Positions 7,066 to 12,825 of a stretch of 12,825 nt of DNA are shown here, one piece after another. Each line of letters opens with the position of its first letter. Within the stretch, counting starts at the first letter, position 1. The notes below the pieces were generated by a model. The model saw only the letters and a list, made by a program, of their open reading frames with translations. It was not told the origin of the DNA and did no database searches. The translations under genes and the position numbers were made by a program. This DNA is from Proteobacteria bacterium UBA1844 (lineage in GTDB: Bacteria; Pseudomonadota; Gammaproteobacteria; Steroidobacterales; Woeseiaceae): NCBI GenBank assembly GCA_002338615.1, contig DDIS01000097.1, positions 1-12,825 on the forward strand, written 5' to 3'.

Positions 7066-7317
7066 ATGCAAGTTGAAAGTCTGATCGCTTTTCTTTTTGT
7101 CGGTGCCGTGTCCGGCTGGCTGGCTGGCAAACTCATGCGTGGCGGCGGCTTTGGCCTGATCATCAACATTGTGGTCGGCGTAATCGGCGCATTGATCGGT
7201 GGCTATATCTTTAATGTGGTCGGCATCAGCGCAGGCGGAATAATCGGCTCGATCGTAATTGCAACAGTGGGTGCGGGTGTATTCTTGTTTGTCGCAGATC
7301 TCGTCCGCAGGAAATGA
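7066..7317 (+). CDS. GlsB/YeaQ/YmgE family small membrane protein
   Basis: 83-residue inner-membrane protein with three predicted helices (about 5-22, 29-49 and 55-78). It has the family pattern of an N-terminal helix, a short basic loop (GKLMRGGGFG, 21-30), two glycine-rich helices (NIVVGVIGALIGGYIF, then GIIGSIVIATVGAGVFLF) and a basic tail RRK. The family is called transglycosylase-associated but has no catalytic domain. Members are often stress-induced, and the molecular role is not settled. Shine-Dalgarno AAGGG (7054-7058) lies 7 bases before the ATG. It starts 21 bases after the amidohydrolase stop, just past the REP cluster. Confidence 0.88.
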   Translation: MQVESLIAFLFVGAVSGWLAGKLMRGGGFGLIINIVVGVIGALIGGYIFNVVGISAGGIIGSIVIATVGAGVFLFVADLVRRK

Positions 7318-7339
7318 TGGGAGTTCGCGGAGCTTGAGT

Positions 7340-7759
7340 ATGGTGCGGCAGCTGGTGGGCGCTGTAGCGGGAATCGTTACTGCCGTCGTGACAGTAATGA
7401 TCGCAGAGCGCATCAGTCTTGCCATGTACCCGATGCCCGCTGATTTCGATAGTCACGACAGCGGTGCACTAGCGACCCACGTTGCCGGCGCTCCGGCGGC
7501 TGTACTGCTGGTGGTCCTCGCAGGCTATTTGCTTGCGAGCTTCGACGGCACGTTGGTAGCGAGCCTGACCGGCCGGGCCAGACCCGCCGCCTACGCCATG
7601 CTGATCGGCCTCCTTATGATCGCGGCGACAGCAAGCAACCTGATCATGATCCCGCATCCGACCTGGTTTGCGGTTGCTGCAATCGTAGGGATTATTATTG
7701 CGACCTGGGCCGCGGTGCTATTCGCAACGCGCCTCATTGGACCAAAAGGCGATCGCTAA
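7340..7759 (+). CDS. Hypothetical four-helix membrane protein
   Basis: 139 residues that I do not assign to a known family. Four hydrophobic segments are visible, at about 4-24, 51-72, 82-103 and 108-131, with a polar stretch between the first two (YPMPADFDSHDSG, 30-42) and a basic end (GPKGDR). The ATG at 7340 is chosen because GGAG (7329-7332) lies 7 bases upstream. The frame stays open back to 7259, but that part overlaps the preceding gene. The gap to the GlsB-like gene is 22 bases and to the thioesterase 13 bases, so the three are probably co-transcribed. Function unknown. Confidence 0.7.
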   Translation: MVRQLVGAVAGIVTAVVTVMIAERISLAMYPMPADFDSHDSGALATHVAGAPAAVLLVVLAGYLLASFDGTLVASLTGRARPAAYAMLIGLLMIAATASNLIMIPHPTWFAVAAIVGIIIATWAAVLFATRLIGPKGDR

Positions 7760-7772
7760 ACGCGACACGAAT

Positions 7773-8258
7773 ATGACGACACCCGTTGCAATACAGGACC
7801 TGATTCCGGACAACCATTGCTACGGCTGTGGGCCGGAAAACCCGCTTGGCCTGCGCATCAAGAGTTACTGGAACGGCGCGGAATCCGTGTGCCACTACAC
7901 ACCTCGTCCCGAGCAATCTGCCGGCCCGACACAGTATCTTTACGGCGGCACGATTGCAGGCCTGATTGATTGCCATTGCATTGGTACGGCCATCGCGCAT
8001 CGTTACGAGGAGGACGGACGCGACATTGGCGACGGCGAACCCATCTGGTGCGTAACAGGCGAGCTCAGTGTGCGCTACCTGGCACCAACGCCAATCGACC
8101 AGGAGGTCACGCTGCGGGCCACGATTGAGCAATCGGCCGGCAAGAAAACGATATTGACCTGCCGCGTGTACTCGGGCGACACGCTGACGGCCGAGGGCCG
8201 CGTAGTCGCCATACGCGTAGCAGACAGCTGGCGCCGCAAAGATTTGACGAATTCGTAG
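7773..8258 (+). CDS. PaaI-like hotdog-fold thioesterase
   Basis: 161-residue predicted acyl-CoA thioesterase of the PaaI/THEM4-like hotdog superfamily, cytoplasmic. The N-terminal motif HCYGCGPENPLGLRI (15-29) is typical of this group. The central hotdog helix carries YGGTIAGLIDCHC (57-69), where G58-G59 would bind the thioester carbonyl and D66 sits at the usual catalytic acid position. SVRYLAPTPI (99-108) and the last strands complete the fold. The start at 7773 is preferred because it lies just after the upstream stop and is followed by typical N-terminal sequence. An upstream in-frame ATG at 7698 would overlap the membrane protein gene, and the Shine-Dalgarno is weak either way. The stop TAG is the one in the GTAG head of a REP. 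The natural acyl substrate cannot be told. Confidence 0.82.
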   Translation: MTTPVAIQDLIPDNHCYGCGPENPLGLRIKSYWNGAESVCHYTPRPEQSAGPTQYLYGGTIAGLIDCHCIGTAIAHRYEEDGRDIGDGEPIWCVTGELSVRYLAPTPIDQEVTLRATIEQSAGKKTILTCRVYSGDTLTAEGRVVAIRVADSWRRKDLTNS

Positions 8259-8279
8259 GAGCGGCGTCGCGCCGCGCTA
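8254..8279 (+). repeat. REP element overlapping the thioesterase stop
   Basis: CGTAGGAGCGGC, loop GTCGC, then GCCGCG. The TAG of the head (8256-8258) is the in-frame stop codon of the thioesterase gene. It pairs with the inverted copy at 8314: CGTAGGAGCGGCG (8254-8266) and CGCCGCTCCTACG (8325-8337) are exact reverse complements. Confidence 0.9.
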
Positions 8280-8296
8280 CGATGCCGATTCGTCGT

Positions 8297-8308
8297 GTCT
8301 TGCAAGAC
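8297..8308. other. Perfect 12-bp palindrome between paired REPs
   Basis: GTCTTGCAAGAC is self-complementary and lies between the two inverted REP copies, 64 to 76 bases before the chosen amidohydrolase start. It could be an operator, a BIME spacer motif or chance. Confidence 0.4.
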
Positions 8309-8313
8309 CTCTG

Positions 8314-8338
8314 TCGCGGCGAGTCGCCGCTCCTACGG
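8314..8338 (-). repeat. REP element paired with the copy at 8254
   Basis: On the minus strand it reads CCGTAGGAGCGGCG, loop ACT, then CGCCGCGA. Head-out inverted orientation relative to the copy at 8254 gives a BIME-like pair that could fold as one long cruciform or as an mRNA hairpin after the thioesterase gene. It lies 34 bases before the downstream start codon. Confidence 0.9.
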
Positions 8339-8372
8339 TCAAACAGACTTTCACAACAGCTTGGGAATGAAG

Positions 8373-10091
8373 ATGAACTCATCGCACAAGAAACGATCGG
8401 CATGTGGCGCCCTCAGTCCGATAAGTGCCGCTTTTGCGGTACTGCTCACGCTCGGCGCCTGCCAGCCGCAAGATGAGCCGGTTGCGCCTGAAGTCCGCCT
8501 TGCCATCACGGGCGCGCGCGTCTGGACCGGCAACCCGGCAAAGCCCTCTGCAGAGGCCGTTGCGGTCATCGACAACAGGATCCTCGCGGTAGGCAGCAAC
8601 GATGAAATCGAGGCGCTGGCGGGTCCCGACACGGTACGCATCGATGCTGACGGTCAGATGCTGGTTCCCGGCTTCATCGACACACACGTGCATTTTGTGG
8701 ACGGAGGCTCCAGCCTCTCGTCGGTACAACTGCGCGACGCGAAAACGCCGGCGGAATTTACCCGGCGTATCGCCGATTTTGCGCACACCATCGAGCCCGG
8801 CGAGTGGCTGCTTGACGGTACCTGGGACCATGAGAACTGGGGTGGTGAATTGCCGACCCGCGACTGGATCGATGCCGTCACACCGGACAACCCGGTCTGG
8901 GTCTATCGCCTGGATGGCCACATGGCGCTTGCCAATTCAGCGGCGCTCGAGCAGGCCGGGGTAGATGCTGACACGCCCGACATCGACGGTGGCGAGATCG
9001 TGCGCGACAGCGAGGGCCGCCCTACCGGTGTTCTGAAAGACAACGCCATGTGGCTCGTCAATGAAGTATTGCCACCGCCGGGCGATGCCCTGTTGGACCG
9101 CCAGGTGCGCGCGGCAATGAAGTACGTTGCCGGCAACGGTGTTACATCGGTGCACGACATGGCGAATTTCGCGAGCCTCGCTTCCTATCGCCGCCTGCAC
9201 GACAACGGCGAACTGATTACCCGTATTTACTCAGTCGTGCCATTGTCTGAATGGGAGGCACTGCGCGACGACGTTGCAGCGCACGGTCGCGGTGATTCAA
9301 TGCTGCGCACTGGCGGTGTCAAGGGCTTCATGGACGGCTCGCTTGGGTCGCATACCGCAGCCTTTTTCGAACCGTTCACCGATGCTCCCGATGATCGCGG
9401 CTTCCTCATCAACCAGCTCGATGACATGCACGACTGGATCGCGCAGGCGGATGCCGCCGGATTGCAGGTAATGGTGCATGCAATCGGTGACAGGGCGATT
9501 GCCGATCTGCTGGACATCTATCTTGAGGTGGCCGGGGAAAACGGCGCTCGTGACCGGCGCTTTCGTATCGAACATGCACAGCACATCCGGCCCTCTGATA
9601 TCGGGCGCTTTGCGGCGCAGGATGTGATCGCGAGTATGCAGCCGTACCACGCGATTGACGATGGCCGCTGGGCGGACAAGGTGATCGGCCCCGAGCGCAG
9701 CAAAACCACGTACGCGTTCAGGTCATTGCTCAACAGCGGCGCGCATGTGACATTTGGCAGCGACTGGTTTGTCGCTCCGGCCACGCCTATCGATGGAATT
9801 TACGCGGCCGTGACGCGCCGTACACTGGACGGCGCGAATCCTGATGGTTGGGTACCGGCGCAGAAAATCACGGTCGAGCAAGCGCTGCGTGCCTACACGA
9901 GCGAGGCCGCGTATGCCTCGTTCGAGGAGGACCAGAAAGGCATGATCCGGCCCGGGATGCTGGCGGATATGGTGCTGCTGGACCGCGACCTGACAGCGAT
10001 CGACCCCGCCACGATTGCGGATACGCGCGTAGTAATGACCATCCTGGGGGGTGAAATCGTCTACTCAGCCGAGGAAAATGCAGCGAAATAG
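8373..10091 (+). CDS. Lipoprotein amidohydrolase, YtcJ/NfdA-like
   Basis: 572-residue metal-dependent amidohydrolase of the Amidohydro_3 (YtcJ) type. The start at 8373 is chosen because GGGA (8363-8366) lies 6 bases upstream and a proper signal peptide follows: basic HKKR, a hydrophobic stretch (13-28), then the lipobox LGAC with C30 lipidated. The frame is open back to 8295, but that part is REP sequence. Active-site residues visible are H105-V-H107 (GFIDTHVHF), K317 (GGVKGFMDGSLGS, the likely bridging lysine region), H369 (VHAIGDRA), H401 (RIEHAQH) and D464 (FGSDWFV). The C-terminal part (GMLADMVLLDRDL, 528-540) is the usual composite beta domain. Relatives hydrolyse N-substituted formamides or amides, but substrates differ widely, so none is assigned here. 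It is unlike the first amidohydrolase in length and motifs, so this is not a duplication. Confidence 0.88.
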   Translation: MNSSHKKRSACGALSPISAAFAVLLTLGACQPQDEPVAPEVRLAITGARVWTGNPAKPSAEAVAVIDNRILAVGSNDEIEALAGPDTVRIDADGQMLVPGFIDTHVHFVDGGSSLSSVQLRDAKTPAEFTRRIADFAHTIEPGEWLLDGTWDHENWGGELPTRDWIDAVTPDNPVWVYRLDGHMALANSAALEQAGVDADTPDIDGGEIVRDSEGRPTGVLKDNAMWLVNEVLPPPGDALLDRQVRAAMKYVAGNGVTSVHDMANFASLASYRRLHDNGELITRIYSVVPLSEWEALRDDVAAHGRGDSMLRTGGVKGFMDGSLGSHTAAFFEPFTDAPDDRGFLINQLDDMHDWIAQADAAGLQVMVHAIGDRAIADLLDIYLEVAGENGARDRRFRIEHAQHIRPSDIGRFAAQDVIASMQPYHAIDDGRWADKVIGPERSKTTYAFRSLLNSGAHVTFGSDWFVAPATPIDGIYAAVTRRTLDGANPDGWVPAQKITVEQALRAYTSEAAYASFEEDQKGMIRPGMLADMVLLDRDLTAIDPATIADTRVVMTILGGEIVYSAEENAAK

Positions 10092-10120
10092 CAATTCTCA
10101 CAGCGATTTGTGGCTATAAT
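10092..10120 (+). promoter_or_regulatory. Predicted sigma-70 promoter of typA
   Basis: A perfect -10 TATAAT (10115-10120) is followed by GCGCGCC, a GC-rich discriminator of the kind found at stringently controlled, growth-linked promoters. The -35 is weak (CAATTC at 10092-10097 with a 17-base spacer is the best available). The predicted start point is near 10127, giving a leader of about 120 bases before typA. Confidence 0.65.
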
Positions 10121-10132
10121 GCGCGCCATTTT

Positions 10133-10149
10133 CCAGCGCGGCCCGCTGG
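10133..10149 (+). other. Leader hairpin 1 upstream of typA
   Basis: CCAGCG (10133-10138) and CGCTGG (10144-10149) form a 6-bp stem with loop CGGCC, at the very start of the predicted typA transcript. There is no U-tract after it, so it does not look like an intrinsic terminator. Confidence 0.5.
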
Positions 10150-10204
10150 CCCGGACAGTTCATGAATAGTCGGGGCTAACGTTCAGTTCGAGGCCGCCTG
10201 CCCC

Positions 10205-10229
10205 GGTATGCGCCAGGCTGGCGCATACC
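10205..10229 (+). other. Leader hairpin 2 next to the typA ribosome binding site
   Basis: GGTATGCGCCA (10205-10215) and TGGCGCATACC (10219-10229) are exact reverse complements with a 3-base loop, GGC: an 11-bp stem. Its 3' foot is 5 bases before the Shine-Dalgarno TGAGG (10235-10239). It may affect ribosome access or mRNA stability. It is unlike the REP family. Confidence 0.75.
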
Positions 10230-10246
10230 AACGCTGAGGCCCACAC

Positions 10247-12082
10247 GTGTTTCCAACCGAAAAAATTCGCAACATTGCGATCATCGCCCATGTCGATCAT
10301 GGCAAGACCACCCTGGTTGACAAACTCCTGCGCCAATCCGGCACGCTGGATGCGCGTGCCGAACTCATCGAGCGTGCCATGGACTCCAACGACATCGAGC
10401 GTGAACGCGGCATAACGATCCTGTCGAAGAACACCGCGATTCGCTGGCGGGACTGGCGCATCAATATCGTCGATACGCCTGGCCACGCCGACTTCGGTGG
10501 CGAAGTCGAACGCGTGCTGTCGATGGTTGATGGCGTGCTGCTGCTCGTCGATGCCGTCGACGGGCCGATGCCGCAAACCCGCTTCGTCACGCAAAAGGCG
10601 TTTGCACGTGGCTTCACGCCACTGGTTGTGATCAACAAAATCGACCGCGACGGTGCCCGCCCCGACTGGGTACTGGACCAGACCTTTGAACTGTTCGACC
10701 GGCTTGGCGCGAGTGATGTGCAGCTCGACTTCCCGGTCATTTACGCCTCGGCACTCGATGGCTATGCCGGTGACAATGCCGACGTCCGCAGCGGTGATGT
10801 GACGCCGCTGCTGGAAGCCATCGTCAAGAACGTACCGCCGCCCGAGGTCAATCTTGACGGCCCGCTGCAGCTACAGGTATCGAGCCTCGATTACAGCTCC
10901 TACGTCGGGGTACTCGGAATTGGCCGCATCAGCCGCGGCATCGCGCGTGCCAACAAAGGCATCAGCCTGGTACGCCGCGACGGCTCCGTGAAAAACGCGC
11001 GCATCATGCACCTGTACGGATTCGACGGATTGCAGCGCATCCAGGTTGAAGAGGCCGGCGCAGGCGACATCGTGGTGTTCAGCGGTATCGATGACCTGCA
11101 GATATCCGACACGCTTTGTGAGCGCGACAAACCCGAAGGCCTGCCGCCGCTGCAAATTGACGAGCCAACCATCAGCATGATGTTCCAGGTGAACAAGTCA
11201 CCATTTGCCGGCCGTGAGGGCAAGTTCCTGACCTCGCGGCAGATCCAGGCACGGCTCAACCAGGAGCTGAAGCACAACGTGGCGTTGCGCGTCGAGGAAA
11301 CCGGCGACCCTGATCGCTTTCGCGTTTCCGGGCGCGGCGAGCTGCATTTGTCGGTGCTTATCGAAACCATGCGCCGGGAAGGTTTCGAACTGGCCGTTTC
11401 TCGTCCTACCGTCATCGAAAAGACTATCGATGGCGTCGTGCAGGAACCCTGGGAGCTGGTGACCGTGGACTTTGAAGAAGAGTTCCAGGGCGGCGTAATG
11501 ACCAAGCTTGCGGACCGCAAGGGTGAACTCCTGAACATGACACCCGATGGTCGCGGGCGCATTCGGCTCGAGTATCGTATTCCTGCACGTGGCCTGATTG
11601 GCTTTCGCACCGAATACTTAACGACAACATCGGGCACCGGCCTCCTGTATCACGTGTTCGAAAAATACGCGCCGCGCGTCCGGGCGGACATCGGGCAACG
11701 CAACAATGGTGTGCTGGTTTCAACCGTCAAGGGCAAAGCGCTGGCGTATGCGCTGTTCAACCTGCAGGAGCGCGGCAGCCTGTTTATTGGTCACGGTGTC
11801 GAGGTGTACGAAGGTATGCTGCTTGGCATACACAGTCGCGGCAATGACCTGCCCGTCAACCCGACCAAGGGTAAGCAGCTGACCAATATTCGTGCGGCCG
11901 GCTCGGACGAGAACATCCAGCTCACAACACCGATAAAGTTCTCGCTTGAAGGCGCGCTCGAGTTTATCGATGACGATGAGCTCGTGGAGATTACACCGTC
12001 CAGTATTCGCATGCGCAAGAAACTGCTTTCCGAAGGCGAGCGCCGCCGCGATGCACGCGGGCGCGCGAAAGAAACCGCCTGA
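10247..12082 (+). CDS. typA: Ribosome-associated GTPase BipA/TypA
   Basis: Translation-factor-family GTPase that binds the ribosome at the EF-G site and is needed for 50S assembly and growth in the cold or under stress. The 611 residues match the usual length of about 605-615. Motifs: P-loop AHVDHGKTT (14-22), switch I region [14 protein letters not shown] (51-64), [15 protein letters not shown] (76-90), NKID (130-133) and SAL (168-170). The BipA-specific C-terminal part includes [39 protein letters not shown] and [13 protein letters not shown]. The start codon is GTG with TGAGG 7 bases upstream, and the N-terminus aligns with known TypA. It has its own predicted promoter and a structured leader. 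The VIT-family gene follows after 28 bases. Confidence 0.98.
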   Translation: MFPTEKIRNIAIIAHVDHGKTTLVDKLLRQSGTLDARAELIERAMDSNDIERERGITILSKNTAIRWRDWRINIVDTPGHADFGGEVERVLSMVDGVLLLVDAVDGPMPQTRFVTQKAFARGFTPLVVINKIDRDGARPDWVLDQTFELFDRLGASDVQLDFPVIYASALDGYAGDNADVRSGDVTPLLEAIVKNVPPPEVNLDGPLQLQVSSLDYSSYVGVLGIGRISRGIARANKGISLVRRDGSVKNARIMHLYGFDGLQRIQVEEAGAGDIVVFSGIDDLQISDTLCERDKPEGLPPLQIDEPTISMMFQVNKSPFAGREGKFLTSRQIQARLNQELKHNVALRVEETGDPDRFRVSGRGELHLSVLIETMRREGFELAVSRPTVIEKTIDGVVQEPWELVTVDFEEEFQGGVMTKLADRKGELLNMTPDGRGRIRLEYRIPARGLIGFRTEYLTTTSGTGLLYHVFEKYAPRVRADIGQRNNGVLVSTVKGKALAYALFNLQERGSLFIGHGVEVYEGMLLGIHSRGNDLPVNPTKGKQLTNIRAAGSDENIQLTTPIKFSLEGALEFIDDDELVEITPSSIRMRKKLLSEGERRRDARGRAKETA

Positions 12083-12110
12083 CAGAACTCGCAGAACGAA
12101 TAGCAGGGTA

Positions 12111-12800
12111 ATGCCACACGAGGAAAATCACAGGTCGCAAAGTATCGGCTGGCTGCGCGCCGCCGTGATGGGTGCAAATGACGGCATTGTCTCTACCGCG
12201 AGCCTGATCATTGGTGTTGCCGCTGCCGGCGCGAGTATCGGCAACATCCTGGTGGCGGGCATGGCAGGCCTGGTCGCCGGTGCCATGTCGATGGCGGCCG
12301 GCGAGTATGTTTCCGTAAGTTCGCAAGCCGACGCGGAAAAAGCCGATCTCGAGATCGAGAAGGAGTCCCTCAAAACGAACTACGAACTCGAGCGGGTGGA
12401 ACTGGCCGAAATCTACGAACAGCGAGGACTCGAGCCTGGACTTGCCCTTGAAGTCGCACGGCAACTGATGGACCACGATGCGCTTGCGGCACACGCTCGG
12501 GACGACATTGGCATATCCGAGACCTCACCGGCGAGACCTCTGCAGGCCGCGATATCGTCTGCTATCGCGTTTACGATAGGTGCGGCGTTGCCGTTACTGG
12601 CGGCCTGGCTATCGCCCCAGGCGCAGCTGTTGCCCGCCGTTGCGGCGCTCTCACTGCTGTTTCTAGCATTGCTTGGCGCCGTCGCTGCGAAAGCCGGTGG
12701 CGCCCCGGTCGGCAGGGCCGCAATCCGGGTTACGTTCTGGAGTGCGCTTGCGATGTTGCTGACCGCGGCGGTCGGCAGCCTGTTTAATGTGCCGGTCTAA
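12111..12800 (+). CDS. VIT1/CCC1 family iron/manganese transporter
   Basis: 229-residue predicted membrane transporter for Fe2+ or Mn2+, probably exporting it from the cytoplasm. The first part carries the family motif RAAVMGANDGIVSTASLIIG (16-35; D24 is the conserved acidic residue). Helix 2 follows with the methionine-rich AGAMSMAAGEYVSVSSQAD (56-74; M59, M61 and E65). A cytoplasmic acidic helical domain (75-135, glutamate-rich, EKADLEIEKESL and ELERVELAEIYEQ) corresponds to the metal-binding domain of plant VIT1. Three more helices lie at about 145-166, 173-194 and 205-226. The ATG at 12111 is chosen since the motif-bearing N-terminus follows directly. AGGG sits only 2 bases upstream, so initiation may be weak or coupled to typA, whose stop is 28 bases before. 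The metal is not determined by sequence. Confidence 0.9.
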   Translation: MPHEENHRSQSIGWLRAAVMGANDGIVSTASLIIGVAAAGASIGNILVAGMAGLVAGAMSMAAGEYVSVSSQADAEKADLEIEKESLKTNYELERVELAEIYEQRGLEPGLALEVARQLMDHDALAAHARDDIGISETSPARPLQAAISSAIAFTIGAALPLLAAWLSPQAQLLPAVAALSLLFLALLGAVAAKAGGAPVGRAAIRVTFWSALAMLLTAAVGSLFNVPV

Positions 12801-12801
12801 C

Positions 12802-12825
12802 CGTAGGAGCGGCATCCTGCCGCGA
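12802..12825 (+). repeat. REP element at the window end
   Basis: CGTAGGAGCGGC, loop ATCCT, then GCCGCGA: the most canonical copy in the window. It starts one base after the TAA stop of the VIT-family gene, so it again marks a gene end. Whether an inverted partner follows lies outside the window. Confidence 0.9.

Noticed and set aside
8295..8372. Longer N-terminus for the second amidohydrolase, starting at 8295
   Set aside because: The extra 26 codons fall in REP sequence and push the signal peptide inward. The start at 8373 has a Shine-Dalgarno and a normal lipoprotein signal.
11946..12110. Upstream extension of the VIT-family gene into typA
   Set aside because: It would overlap typA by over 130 bases and precede the family's conserved N-terminal motif with unrelated sequence.
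12083..12110. Terminator after typA
   Set aside because: No stem followed by a U-tract is present, and the next gene starts 28 bases later. I also found no canonical intrinsic terminator elsewhere in the window.

Overview
The window is a gene-dense, GC-rich chromosomal segment from a Gram-negative bacterium. Two predicted lipoproteins with Gram-negative-style lipoboxes, a typical proteobacterial BipA/TypA, and a REP repeat family with GTAG heads (common in Pseudomonas-like and related gammaproteobacteria) point to a gammaproteobacterium. An environmental or marine lineage such as Woeseiaceae is possible, but that is a guess. No gap between genes exceeds about 165 bases. I see no tRNA, rRNA, CRISPR array, insertion sequence or transposase gene.

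Left part (16-5334, all minus strand): a five-gene nucleoside salvage cluster. In transcription order it holds an Fe(II)/2-oxoglutarate dioxygenase strongly resembling human PHYHD1, thymidine phosphorylase (deoA), a CNT/NupC concentrative nucleoside transporter, a nucleoside hydrolase and a ribokinase. The first two genes overlap as TGATG and the last two as GTGA, so translation is probably coupled. NupC would import nucleosides, the hydrolase would release base and ribose, ribokinase would make ribose-5-phosphate, and DeoA would split thymidine or deoxyuridine by phosphorolysis. The role of the dioxygenase is unknown. Its position makes a nucleoside or nucleobase substrate worth testing.

Middle part (5497-10091, plus strand): a lipoprotein amidohydrolase of the MTA/SAH (adenosine-type) deaminase family is divergent from the salvage cluster. 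It is followed by a GlsB/YeaQ-type small membrane protein, an unrecognised four-helix membrane protein, a PaaI-like hotdog thioesterase and a second lipoprotein amidohydrolase of the YtcJ type.

Right part (10092-12800, plus strand): typA/bipA has its own promoter and a leader with two perfect hairpins. A VIT1/CCC1-family metal transporter follows.

The window carries at least eight copies of a REP-like palindrome (CGTAGGAGCGGC...GCCGCGA), one at each edge. They are closely tied to gene ends. The TAG inside the GTAG head is the stop codon of two genes (ribokinase and thioesterase), and a three-copy cluster is translated as the last 37 residues of the first amidohydrolase. The most interesting observations are the PHYHD1-like enzyme in a nucleoside operon and this use of REPs as coding sequence and stop codons.
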